Positions 24,307 through 32,722 of a stretch of 64,000 nt of DNA are shown piece by piece; position 1 is the stretch's first letter; every line of letters begins with the position of its first letter. The position numbers were made by a program, and so were the translations under genes. The DNA comes from Pararhodobacter sp. Its GTDB lineage: Bacteria; Pseudomonadota; Alphaproteobacteria; Rhodobacterales; Rhodobacteraceae. Below the pieces are notes generated by a model that was not told where the DNA came from, ran no database searches, and was given only the letters and a program-made list of their open reading frames with translations. Location: the NCBI RefSeq assembly GCF_034676545.1, contig NZ_JAUCBZ010000015.1:465001-529000 (forward strand), in the 5' to 3' direction.

Positions 24307-25425
24307 ATGAAACTGAGTATTGAACGCGCAGCGCTGCTGAAGGCAGTGTCCCAGGCGCAATCCGTCGTCGAGCGTCGCAACACGATCCCGATTCTGGCCA
24401 ATGTGCTGATCGAGGCCGAGGGCGACACGGTCAGTTTCCGCGCGACCGATCTGGATATCGAGGTGGTGGACCGCGCCAACGCGATGGTGGAACGCGCCGG
24501 GGCGACCACCGTGTCGGCGGTGATGCTGCATGAAATCGTGCGCAAGCTGCCGGATGGCGCGCTGGTGTCGCTGACCGACGATCAGCGCACCGGGCGTCTG
24601 GCGGTCGAGGCGGGGCGCTCGACCTTCTCGCTGGCGACGCTGCCCAAGGAAGATTTCCCGGTCATGGCCAGCTCGGAATATCACAGCAATTTCTCGGCCA
24701 AGGCGGGCGATCTGCGCCGCCTGTTCGACAAGTCGAAATTCGCGATCTCGACCGAGGAAACCCGCTATTACCTGAACGGCGTCTATATGCATGTGGCAAC
24801 CGGCGAGGATGGCAAGGTGTTGCGCTGCGTGGCGACCGACGGCCACCGTCTGGCGCGGATCGACACGCCATTGCCCGAGGGTGCCGAGGGAATGCCCGGC
24901 GTCATCGTGCCGCGCAAAACCGTGAACGAGCTGCGCAAATTGCTGGAGGAAGACGACGCCGCCATCGCGATTTCGGTGTCGGAAACCAAGGTGCGGTTCG
25001 CGACGCCCAGCATTGCGCTGACGTCCAAGGTGATCGACGGGACCTTCCCCGATTACACGCGGGTGATTCCGGCGGGCAACACCAAGCGGCTGGAAGTGGA
25101 TGCCTCGGAATTTGCCAAGGCCGTGGACCGGGTTGCCACGGTGTCGTCCGAACGCTCGCGCGCCGTGAAACTGGTGCTGGAAGAGGACAAGCTGACCCTG
25201 TCGGTGAACTCGCCAGACAGCGGCAACGCGCAAGAAGAACTGGTCGTCGCCTATGCCGATGAACCGCTGGAAATCGGCTTTAACGCCAAATATCTGCTGG
25301 AGATCTCCAGCCAGATCGACCGCGAGAATGCCGTGTTCATGCTGAACTCGTCGGGCGACCCGGCGCTGGTGCGCGAAGGCTCGGACACCAGCGCGGTGTA
25401 TGTCGTGATGCCGATGCGCGTCTGA
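24307..25425 (+). CDS. dnaN: DNA polymerase III beta subunit (sliding clamp)
   Basis: Ring-shaped processivity clamp, 372 residues, three repeated clamp domains. The N-terminus MKLSIERAALLKAVSQAQ and the RNTIPILANVL segment are typical. The C-terminus ends VYVVMPMRV, the conserved P-M-R-x motif near the peptide-binding cleft. ATG at 24307 is preceded by GGAGGGG. An imperfect GGCCGGG...CCGGCC hairpin lies in the 105-bp gap after dnaA. The recF start follows 10 bases after the stop. Confidence 0.97.
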   Translation: MKLSIERAALLKAVSQAQSVVERRNTIPILANVLIEAEGDTVSFRATDLDIEVVDRANAMVERAGATTVSAVMLHEIVRKLPDGALVSLTDDQRTGRLAVEAGRSTFSLATLPKEDFPVMASSEYHSNFSAKAGDLRRLFDKSKFAISTEETRYYLNGVYMHVATGEDGKVLRCVATDGHRLARIDTPLPEGAEGMPGVIVPRKTVNELRKLLEEDDAAIAISVSETKVRFATPSIALTSKVIDGTFPDYTRVIPAGNTKRLEVDASEFAKAVDRVATVSSERSRAVKLVLEEDKLTLSVNSPDSGNAQEELVVAYADEPLEIGFNAKYLLEISSQIDRENAVFMLNSSGDPALVREGSDTSAVYVVMPMRV

Positions 25426-25435
25426 CGCCGTTGCC

Positions 25436-26530
25436 TTGACCCGTCTGACACACCTGCGGCTGGCGCATTTTCGCTCGCATATCCGCGCCGAGGCCGGTTT
25501 CGACGGGCGGCCCGTGGTGCTGTTTGGCGACAATGGCGCGGGCAAGACCAATCTGCTGGAGGCGATTTCCCTGTTGTCCCCCGGTCGCGGCTTGCGGCGG
25601 GCGGCGGCCGAGGATCTGATCGCGCAACCCGAGGGGTTGGGCTGGAAGATTGCCGCGACCCTGAACCGTGCCGGCACTTTGCACGACATCGAAACCGAGG
25701 GACGACCCGGATCGCCGCGCAGCCTGCGGATTGATGACAAGGCCGCGCCGCAATCCGCGCTGGGCCGGGTGTCGGCGATGTTGTGGTTGACCCCGGCGAT
25801 GGATCGGCTGTGGATCGAGGGGGCCGAGGGGCGCCGGCGGTTTCTGGATCGTCTGGTGCTGGGGTTCGAGCCGGACCATGCCGAGGCCGTGCTGGGCTAT
25901 GAAAAAGCCATGCGCGAACGCAACCGGTTGCTGCGTGAGGAGGTGCGCGATGCCGCATGGTATGGCGCGCTGGAGACGCGGATGGCCGGGTTTGGCGCGC
26001 AGATCATCGCCAATCGCGCGGCCACGCTGGCGCGGCTGGCGGCGGCGAGTGACCCCGACAGCCCGTTTCCGCACGCCGATCTGACGCTGCTCGATGACGC
26101 CCCGCCCGATGAATTTTCGCTGGCCGAGGCCTGGGCCGAGGGGCGCCGCCGCGATATGGCCGCCGGGCGCACGTTGATCGGGCCGCACCGCGCCGATCTG
26201 GGGGCGGTCTGGGGAGCGCGTGGAATGCCCGCCGCGCAATGCTCCACCGGCGAGCAAAAGGCCATGCTGATCGCGCTGATCCTCGCCCATGCCCGCGCGC
26301 TGCGGCAGGACACGGGCATACCGCCGATTGTCCTGCTTGATGAGGTCGCAGCGCATCTTGACGAGGGTCGCCGCGCCGCGCTTTATGACGCGATCTGCAC
26401 CTTGGGCGCACAGGCTTTTCTCAGCGGAACCGGCCCCGAATTGTTCACCCATCTCGGCACTCGCGCGCAATGTTTTCGCGTCCACGCGGATGCGGGACAC
26501 TCCAACCTTCAAGAAAGCCCGTTGCCATGA
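25436..26530 (+). CDS. recF: DNA replication/repair protein RecF (TTG start)
   Basis: SMC-like ATPase that loads RecA at gaps, 364 residues. Walker A is GDNGAGKTNLLEAI (residues ~32-45). The ABC-type signature region ASCSTGEQKA-like is seen as AAQCSTGEQKAMLI, with Walker B PPIVLLDEVAAHLD. The only start codon in frame between the dnaN stop and the conserved LTHLRLAHFRSH is TTG at 25436, ten bases after dnaN. Translation is therefore probably coupled to dnaN. The stop overlaps the next gene by 4 bases (ATGA). Confidence 0.95.
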   Translation: MTRLTHLRLAHFRSHIRAEAGFDGRPVVLFGDNGAGKTNLLEAISLLSPGRGLRRAAAEDLIAQPEGLGWKIAATLNRAGTLHDIETEGRPGSPRSLRIDDKAAPQSALGRVSAMLWLTPAMDRLWIEGAEGRRRFLDRLVLGFEPDHAEAVLGYEKAMRERNRLLREEVRDAAWYGALETRMAGFGAQIIANRAATLARLAAASDPDSPFPHADLTLLDDAPPDEFSLAEAWAEGRRRDMAAGRTLIGPHRADLGAVWGARGMPAAQCSTGEQKAMLIALILAHARALRQDTGIPPIVLLDEVAAHLDEGRRAALYDAICTLGAQAFLSGTGPELFTHLGTRAQCFRVHADAGHSNLQESPLP

Positions 26531-26961
26531 AAAGCCAACGCGTCACGTTGATCACCCTGGGCGTCGCCGATCTCGACCGGGCCAAAGCGTTTTACGCGGC
26601 TTTGGGCTGGCACCCTGAGGAGGCCACCGAGGGCGTGGTGTTCTACGATCTGGGCGGGATGAAGCTGGGGCTGTTCGGGCTTGGCCCTCTGGCCAAGGAT
26701 CAGGGCCGCGCGGGGACCGCGCTGGGCACGGGTGCCATGACCCTGGCGCAGAATTTCCCCGACCGCGCCGGGGTGGACGCCGCCTTTGCACAGGCTGAAG
26801 CCGCCGGTGCAACCGTGTTGAAGCGCCCGGAGGCGGTGTTTTGGGGTGGCTATAGCGGCTATTACGCCGACCCTGACGGCCATGTCTGGGAATTGGCGCA
26901 CAACCCGTTCTGGCCGATGGATGCCGACGGAACCCTGACAACGGCGGCCCCAGACGTATGA
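26527..26961 (+). CDS. VOC-family (glyoxalase/bleomycin-resistance fold) protein
   Basis: A 144-residue cytoplasmic protein with two beta-alpha-beta-beta-beta modules typical of the vicinal oxygen chelate fold: VTLITLGVADLDRAKAFYAALGW at the start and WGGYSGYYADPDGHVWELAHN near the end. The terminal W-E-L-A-H-N motif and the early residues supply possible metal ligands. The substrate is unknown. It overlaps recF by ATGA and the LysE-type gene by ATGA, so it rides the dnaN-recF transcript. Confidence 0.88.
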   Translation: MKSQRVTLITLGVADLDRAKAFYAALGWHPEEATEGVVFYDLGGMKLGLFGLGPLAKDQGRAGTALGTGAMTLAQNFPDRAGVDAAFAQAEAAGATVLKRPEAVFWGGYSGYYADPDGHVWELAHNPFWPMDADGTLTTAAPDV

Positions 26962-27578
26962 CCATCACAGCGCATCAACTGCTGCTCTACGCGGGCGGCA
27001 TGGCGATCTTGTGGGCAATCCCCGGCCCGGTCTGGGTGGCGCTGATCGCCCGCGCCTTGTCCGGCGGGATGCGCGGGGCGTGGCCTTTGGCGGTGGGCGT
27101 GGCGCTGGGCGATCTGATCTGGCCGCTCTGCGCGATTTTCGGCCTGACCTGGATCCTGTCGCTGTACGGCGGTTTCCTGGAGGGGTTGCGCTGGGTGGCG
27201 GCCTTGATTTTCATCGGCATGGGCGTGATGCTGCTGCGCAAACCCGCCGAGGCCCCCTCGGCCAATCGCGCCATGACGCGACCGGGCCTGTGGGCGGGGT
27301 TTGTCGTCGGCCTGGCGGCGGTGATCGGCAACCCCAAGGCGATCCTGTTCTACATGGGCATGTTGCCGGGCTTCTTTGACCTGACCCGCGTCACGGCGGG
27401 CGATATCCTGGCGATCATCGCCGTCTCTGCCTTTGTGCCGATGGTGGGCAACCTGTGCCTCGCACTGTTTCTGGACAAGTCGCGCAAGCTGTTGTCCAGC
27501 CCCACGGCGCTGCATCGCCTGAACCAGGGCGCGGGCGGATTGCTGGTGCTGGTCGGTCTGGCGATCCCGTTTACATGA
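26958..27578 (+). CDS. LysE/RhtB family exporter
   Basis: A 206-residue inner-membrane protein with about six transmembrane segments. It shows the family start GGMAILWAIPGPVWVALIARAL with the conserved P-G-P motif, GVALGDLIW, and NPKAILFYMGMLPGFFD in the middle loop. Members export amino acids such as lysine, threonine or homoserine lactone. The substrate cannot be read from sequence. The start overlaps the VOC gene by 4 bases. gyrB begins 94 bases downstream. Confidence 0.88.
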   Translation: MTITAHQLLLYAGGMAILWAIPGPVWVALIARALSGGMRGAWPLAVGVALGDLIWPLCAIFGLTWILSLYGGFLEGLRWVAALIFIGMGVMLLRKPAEAPSANRAMTRPGLWAGFVVGLAAVIGNPKAILFYMGMLPGFFDLTRVTAGDILAIIAVSAFVPMVGNLCLALFLDKSRKLLSSPTALHRLNQGAGGLLVLVGLAIPFT

Positions 27579-27671
27579 GCCACCAAGCAAACCCCTAAAT
27601 CTTGTGTCCAAGGCGTGACATTCCCCCTGCCAACCGCTATGAATGGCGCAGGTAATTCACGGATTTGAAGC

Positions 27672-30107
27672 ATGACGGCAGACCTCGCTCCGCGCGAAGA
27701 TTATGGCGCGGATTCCATCAAGGTTCTCAAGGGCTTAGACGCTGTTCGCAAGCGTCCTGGCATGTATATCGGCGACACCGATGATGGCTCTGGCCTGCAT
27801 CACATGGTGTACGAGGTCGTCGATAACGGGATCGATGAGGCTTTGGCCGGTCACGCGACCTCTGTGTCGGTGAAAATTCATGCCGATAGCAGTGTTTCTG
27901 TGCGCGACAATGGGCGTGGCATACCGACCGACATTCACACCGAAGAAGGGGTCAGCGCCGCCGAGGTCATCATGACCCAGCTTCATGCGGGCGGAAAATT
28001 CGACCAGAACAGCTATAAGGTTTCGGGCGGTCTGCACGGCGTTGGCGTGTCGGTGGTGAACGCGCTCTCGGATTGGCTGGAGCTGCGCATCTGGCGCGGC
28101 GGCAAGGAATGGGTCGCGCGGTTTGAAAACGGCGATACCGTCGAGCACCTGCGCGAGGTTGGCCCGGCGAATGGTCAAAAAGGCACCGAGGTGCGTTTTA
28201 TGGCCAGCTCCAAGATCAATCGCCCGGACGGGACGTTCTCGAATCTCGATTATGTGTTCAAGACGCTGGAAAACCGGCTGCGCGAATTGGCGTTCCTGAA
28301 TTCGGGCGTCAAGATCGTTGTCGAGGATGAGCGCCCCGCGGAACCGCTGAGAACCGAGTTCTGTTTCGAGGGCGGCGTGCGGGAATTCGTGCGCTATATC
28401 GACCGCTCAAAAACCGCCGTGATGCCCGAGCCGATCTATATCGAGGGCACGCGCGACGATATCGGCGTCGAGGTGGCGATGTGGTGGAACGACAGCTACC
28501 ATGAGACGGTGCTGCCCTTTACCAACAACATCCCGCAGCGCGACGGCGGCGCGCATCTGGCCGGCTTTCGCGGTGCCCTGACCCGGACGATCAACAACTA
28601 TTCGCAATCCTCGGGCATCGCCAAGAAGGAAAAGATCAGCTTTACTGGCGATGACGCGCGCGAGGGTCTGACCTGCGTGCTGTCGGTCAAGGTGCCGGAC
28701 CCGAAATTCAGCAGCCAGACCAAGGACAAGCTGGTCTCCAGCGAGGTTCGCCCGGCGGTGGAGAATCTGGTCGGTGAAAAACTGGCCGAATGGTTCGAGG
28801 AAAACCCGCAGATCGCCAAGGCCGTGGTCGGCAAGATCATCGAGGCCGCGCTGGCCCGTGAGGCGGCGCGCAAGGCCCGCGACCTGACCCGGCGCAAGAC
28901 CGCACTGGATGTCGCCAGCCTGCCCGGCAAGCTGGCCGACTGTCAGGAACGCGACCCGGCGAAATCCGAACTGTTCCTCGTCGAGGGGGACTCGGCCGGT
29001 GGGTCGGCCAAACAGGGCCGTTCGCGCCACAATCAGGCGGTCCTGCCGCTGAAAGGCAAGATCCTGAACGTCGAGCGGGCGCGGTTTGACCGGATGCTGG
29101 GCAGTCAGGAAATCGGCACGCTGATCACCGCGCTGGGCACCGGCATCGGGCGCGACGAATTCGACCTGAGCAAATTGCGCTACCACAAGATCGTCATCAT
29201 GACCGACGCCGACGTGGACGGCGCGCATATCCGCACGCTGCTGCTGACGTTCTTCTTCCGGCAAATGCCGTCGCTGATCGAGGCAGGCCACCTCTATATC
29301 GCCGAGCCGCCGCTCTACAAGGTGGCACGCGGCCGCTCCGAGGTGTACCTCAAGGATCAAGCTGCGCTCGACGATTACCTGATCGCACAAGGCATCGAGG
29401 GCGCTTTGCTCAAGCTGAAATCAGGGCTTGAGATTGCAGGTGCCGATTTGCTGCGGGTCGTGGGCGAGGCGCGCGCCGTGAATCGGGCGCTGATGTCGTT
29501 CCCGACGAACTATCCCCGCAACATCCTGGAGCAGGCAACGATTGCCGGGGCGCTGATCCACGGCCAGTTGGATGAAAACGCGCAGGGCGTGGCCGATGCG
29601 GTTGCGCTGCGTCTGGACCTGATCGCGCCGGAATATGAAAAAGGCTGGCAGGGTCGCCCCACGCAGGACCACGGGCTGCGCCTGTCGCGGATGCTGCGCG
29701 GTGTCGAGGAACAGCGCGTGCTGGATGGCCCGGTGCTGCGCTCGGGCGAGGCGCAACGACTTGCGCGCTACACGGGCGCGTTGCAGGAAATCTATCGCGA
29801 GACGGCAACCCTGGTGCGGCGCGACCGCAGCGTCGCCGTGCATGGCCCGCTGGATTTGTTGCAAGCGATCCTGACCGAAGGCGAAAAGGGCCTGTCCTTG
29901 CAGCGTTACAAGGGTCTGGGCGAAATGAATCCCGATCAGCTTTGGGAAACCACGCTGGACCCGGAGGCCCGCACCCTGCTGCAAGTGCGCATTGATGATC
30001 TCGCCGAAGCCGACGACATCTTCAGCAAGCTGATGGGCGATGTGGTGGAGCCGCGCCGCGAGTTCATTCAGCGCAATGCCCTGAGCGTGGAAAACCTGGA
30101 CGCATAA
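27672..30107 (+). CDS. gyrB: DNA gyrase subunit B
   Basis: ATPase subunit of DNA gyrase, 811 residues. GHKL ATP site: VYEVVDNGIDEA, the glycine-rich GRGIPTDIH and GGLHGVGVSVVNALS. Toprim domain: EGDSAGGSAKQGR, QAVLPLKGKILNVE and TDADVDGAHIRTLL. The C-terminus has the GyrA-binding RYKGLGEMNPDQLWETT. Length and domain order are normal. ATG at 27672 is preceded by GAAGC at a poor distance. No clear terminator follows, but the next 700 bases are decayed DNA. Confidence 0.98.
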   Translation: MTADLAPREDYGADSIKVLKGLDAVRKRPGMYIGDTDDGSGLHHMVYEVVDNGIDEALAGHATSVSVKIHADSSVSVRDNGRGIPTDIHTEEGVSAAEVIMTQLHAGGKFDQNSYKVSGGLHGVGVSVVNALSDWLELRIWRGGKEWVARFENGDTVEHLREVGPANGQKGTEVRFMASSKINRPDGTFSNLDYVFKTLENRLRELAFLNSGVKIVVEDERPAEPLRTEFCFEGGVREFVRYIDRSKTAVMPEPIYIEGTRDDIGVEVAMWWNDSYHETVLPFTNNIPQRDGGAHLAGFRGALTRTINNYSQSSGIAKKEKISFTGDDAREGLTCVLSVKVPDPKFSSQTKDKLVSSEVRPAVENLVGEKLAEWFEENPQIAKAVVGKIIEAALAREAARKARDLTRRKTALDVASLPGKLADCQERDPAKSELFLVEGDSAGGSAKQGRSRHNQAVLPLKGKILNVERARFDRMLGSQEIGTLITALGTGIGRDEFDLSKLRYHKIVIMTDADVDGAHIRTLLLTFFFRQMPSLIEAGHLYIAEPPLYKVARGRSEVYLKDQAALDDYLIAQGIEGALLKLKSGLEIAGADLLRVVGEARAVNRALMSFPTNYPRNILEQATIAGALIHGQLDENAQGVADAVALRLDLIAPEYEKGWQGRPTQDHGLRLSRMLRGVEEQRVLDGPVLRSGEAQRLARYTGALQEIYRETATLVRRDRSVAVHGPLDLLQAILTEGEKGLSLQRYKGLGEMNPDQLWETTLDPEARTLLQVRIDDLAEADDIFSKLMGDVVEPRREFIQRNALSVENLDA

Positions 30108-30429
30108 AAGCCTGTAGGGGAGCGCATATTTTTTGGGGGTGTTGGTCAATGCCTTTCCGCAGTTATTAAACTTTTCAAAGGGTTAGGCTCCAAGTACGTC
30201 ACTTGGGCTTCCTGCTTCGCTCGACTTCAAACCGAGCGAGCGTCAGGTTCATAGCATCGGGACAGACACCGCCGCATCCGGCTTTTCGGCCGGAGGGTAT
30301 ACGGCAATGGCTGTAGCTGGCGCGCGGGTTTTCGGAATGGCGCACCGTCGAGTTCAACCGCGGCAAAGGCGGCGCAGACACCGTGCATTCTGGCCCGCCG
30401 GAGGAGGTTTGCCGCGAGACGTGACTGGC
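30108..30429. other. Non-coding, probably decayed DNA downstream of gyrB
   Basis: No supported gene. The stretch starts AT-rich (30126-30180) and then becomes GC-rich with short open frames on both strands that match nothing I recognise. Together with the GntR fragment that follows it looks like the scar of an insertion or deletion. I see no target-site duplication or inverted repeat ends. Confidence 0.4.
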
Positions 30430-30768
30430 CCTGGGAGAGCGGCTGTGTGTCCGGGAACCGGCTATACGCGAGCCGACATGGTGTTCCACAACGCGATCAT
30501 CGAAAGCGGTGGCAACCGGTCGATCGGACGGGTCTATCCACACACCATCGGGCCGCCAATGGCGCTGCGCACGACTCTGTTCACGGCACTGAACGCGCTG
30601 TTAGGCCGGTCGATGGACAAGCATACTCGGTTGATCGAGGCCTGCCGGGACCGGGGCGCCGACCGGGCAGCAGCGATCGCGCGCGAACACATCTTTCATC
30701 TGATCGAGGATTTCGAGGGTCTGCGCGCGACGCCGCGCCCAAGGGCCAAAGCGCCAAACTGTAGCCCG
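30430..30768 (+). pseudogene. Remnant of a GntR-family (FCD-type) transcriptional regulator
   Basis: The plus-strand frame contains an FCD-domain C-terminus: DMVFHNAIIESGGNRSIG, then about 40 residues with the helices NALLGRSMDKHTRLIEACRD and ADRAAAIAREHIFHLIEDFEG. The metal-binding pattern of FCD domains (D-x3-H near the start, H in the last helices) is recognisable. The N-terminal winged-helix DNA-binding domain and most of the first FCD helices are absent, and upstream codons do not resemble them. It is clearly not functional. FCD regulators often control sugar-acid or aromatic catabolism, so it may once have served the adjacent catabolic genes. Confidence 0.65.
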
Positions 30769-30821
30769 GGTTCACCCAGCGCCATTTCAGGGCGTCGTTG
30801 AATCCCCGCGCGTCCGCAGGG

Positions 30822-31247
30822 CTATTCGGTGTTTGATCGACCAAACGTTTCCACAATCTCAGCGGGGATTGGTGCCGAAGACAAGCGACCGGTCTCCGGG
30901 TCTTTGACCGACCAGACGCGGGTATCCACGGCCTCGACGCACAGCCGGTCGCCCAGCGTGACCCGGTGCCGGATCTTGAAACTCGAGGTCCCAAGCTCGA
31001 TAAACGCGCTCTGGATGGTCACCGTGTCACCATAGCGGGCAGGCGCCCGAAATCTGGCGTTGGTCTCGACCAGCGGGCAGCCGACGATGTTGAACGTCTT
31101 GACCATCTTTGGCTTTGGCCAACCCGCGGCCCCATAGAGCAGGGTCGTGCAATGGTCGAACCAGCGGGCAAAGTTGGGGTTGAAGACGATGCCGGCGGGG
31201 TCACACTCGCCCCATTCGACGTCGCGGGTCACGGTGTTCGTGGTCAT
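30822..31247 (-). CDS. 4-hydroxybenzoyl-CoA thioesterase-like hot-dog protein
   Basis: A 141-residue cytoplasmic acyl-CoA thioesterase of the 4HBT type. The motif GECDPAGIVFNPNFARWFD (from residue 13) carries the expected catalytic Asp16 and the N-x-x-F/Y helix. The beta strands FRAPARYGDTV and SSFKIRHRVTL complete one hot-dog fold. It is last in a minus-strand unit after a CoA ligase (4-base overlap) and a LigM-like O-demethylase. It probably releases an aromatic acid from its CoA ester or edits the ligase product. The substrate is inferred from context only. Confidence 0.88.
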   Translation of the reverse strand: MTTNTVTRDVEWGECDPAGIVFNPNFARWFDHCTTLLYGAAGWPKPKMVKTFNIVGCPLVETNARFRAPARYGDTVTIQSAFIELGTSSFKIRHRVTLGDRLCVEAVDTRVWSVKDPETGRLSSAPIPAEIVETFGRSNTE

Positions 31248-32665
31248 GCTGGCATCCTTTCATCGAAGACCCGTTTGGCCTTCATCGGTGATTTGGGCAG
31301 GCTGTCCGGCGCCACCACCTGAACATCGCAGCGCACCTCGCAGCGGCTGCGGATTTCCCTGGCCACAGCAGCGGCTGCCGTTGGATCGGTGTGCTCCACT
31401 TTCACAGTCATCACATCCAACCCGTCTTCCTGTTTGCGCAAATGGATCTGGAACTCGTCGCCGGTGCCGGAGACGGCGCGCACGGCTTCTTCGATCTGGA
31501 CCGGAAAGAACTTGATGCCGCGCAGGTTGATCAGGTCGTCTGCGCGGCCGGTCATGCAGCCCATGCCCTTGACGTGGTTGCGTCCACAGGCGCAGGGCGC
31601 GGTGCTGAGCGTGGTGTAATCGCCCACCAGAAACCGAAGCTGCGCCGAGCTTTCCGAGGTCAGGTTGGTACAGACGGTCAACCCCTTGTGTCCCTCGGGG
31701 GTTGCCGCCAAGGTATCGGGATCGACAGTTTCCCAGACCTGGATATCCTCCATCAGGTGAATGAAATTCTGCGCGCCGGTCTGGTATTCGGGGCAGGAAT
31801 AGCCGCCGCAATGCGGGCTGACCTCGGTGCAGCCGTAGAACTCGATGGCGGTTGCCCCCCACAAGGCTTGCAGCTTTTCCATGGTCCCAGCGACGCCCGA
31901 GAACGGTTCGCCGCCGGTGATCATCCAGTTGATCGAACTCGCGGCAGGGTCCAGCCCCATGTCCTGCATCACGCGCGCGAGGTAAAAGGCGTAGGACGGC
32001 GTGCAGACCAGGGTCGTCGGCTTGAAGCGGTCGATCAACATGGCGCGCGCCTGGCCGTCCATCCCGCCGCCAGGGATCACCGGCATCTCCATGGCCGCCA
32101 GAGTATACTGCACGCCCCAGGCGAACACATGCGGGCCAAAGCCGACCATCGGGATCGCGCTGTCGCCCTTGCGCAGCCCGCCGGAATAGAGCGCCCGCGC
32201 ATTCGCCTGTTCCCAGAAACGCCGGTCGAAATGGGTGTAGCGGAACACACGCGGCGTGCCGGTCGAGCCCGACGACGAGAACAGCATCCAGCCCCGGTCC
32301 GCCCATTCCGCCGGGCCGCAGGTGGTGTAGGTCCCATAGGGCGGATGGGCCCGCGCATCGTCCATCATCTCCTGTTTGGTGACGACGGGCCAGTTGGCGA
32401 TCAGGCTTTCGACCGAGGTCAAGTCAGTCGGCGCGACCCCCAGTTTGTCAAAGCGGCGGCGGTAAAAGGCGCTGTTCTCATACAGGAAGGGCGCGACGGC
32501 GGCGATCTTCTGGTCCTGCACCGCGCGGGTCTGGTCGCGCGACCAAGTGTCCTTGGGTGACCAGTAGTCGGCACTGAACGGAGTCACGCGTTCGTCCAGC
32601 GTCGCTTCAAGCACCCGTTTCCAGTGCGTGCGGGTTTCCTCGGCCCGCGTGGACGGATGGGTCAT
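31244..32665 (-). CDS. Phenylacetate-CoA-ligase-like (PaaK-type) AMP-forming ligase
   Basis: A 473-residue adenylate-forming enzyme that should activate an aromatic or related carboxylic acid as a CoA thioester. The P-loop-like SSSGSTGTPRVF is near residue 135. IEFYGCTEVSP matches the A5-type motif, and LVGDYTTL and GRADDLINLRGIKFFP match the hinge region, ending with a PaaK-like small C-terminal domain and KSPMKAKRVFDER. Start ATG 32665 follows GGGAGGA; an upstream in-frame start would extend into the intergenic region. It overlaps the thioesterase gene by 4 bases. With the O-demethylase upstream, a methoxylated aromatic acid is the likely substrate class. Confidence 0.88.
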   Translation of the reverse strand: MTHPSTRAEETRTHWKRVLEATLDERVTPFSADYWSPKDTWSRDQTRAVQDQKIAAVAPFLYENSAFYRRRFDKLGVAPTDLTSVESLIANWPVVTKQEMMDDARAHPPYGTYTTCGPAEWADRGWMLFSSSGSTGTPRVFRYTHFDRRFWEQANARALYSGGLRKGDSAIPMVGFGPHVFAWGVQYTLAAMEMPVIPGGGMDGQARAMLIDRFKPTTLVCTPSYAFYLARVMQDMGLDPAASSINWMITGGEPFSGVAGTMEKLQALWGATAIEFYGCTEVSPHCGGYSCPEYQTGAQNFIHLMEDIQVWETVDPDTLAATPEGHKGLTVCTNLTSESSAQLRFLVGDYTTLSTAPCACGRNHVKGMGCMTGRADDLINLRGIKFFPVQIEEAVRAVSGTGDEFQIHLRKQEDGLDVMTVKVEHTDPTAAAAVAREIRSRCEVRCDVQVVAPDSLPKSPMKAKRVFDERMPA

Positions 32666-32722
32666 GGTGTTCCTCCCGGCAAATGGTCCGGCCCGCATGT
32701 CGCGGGCCGGGAGTGTTCGTCC

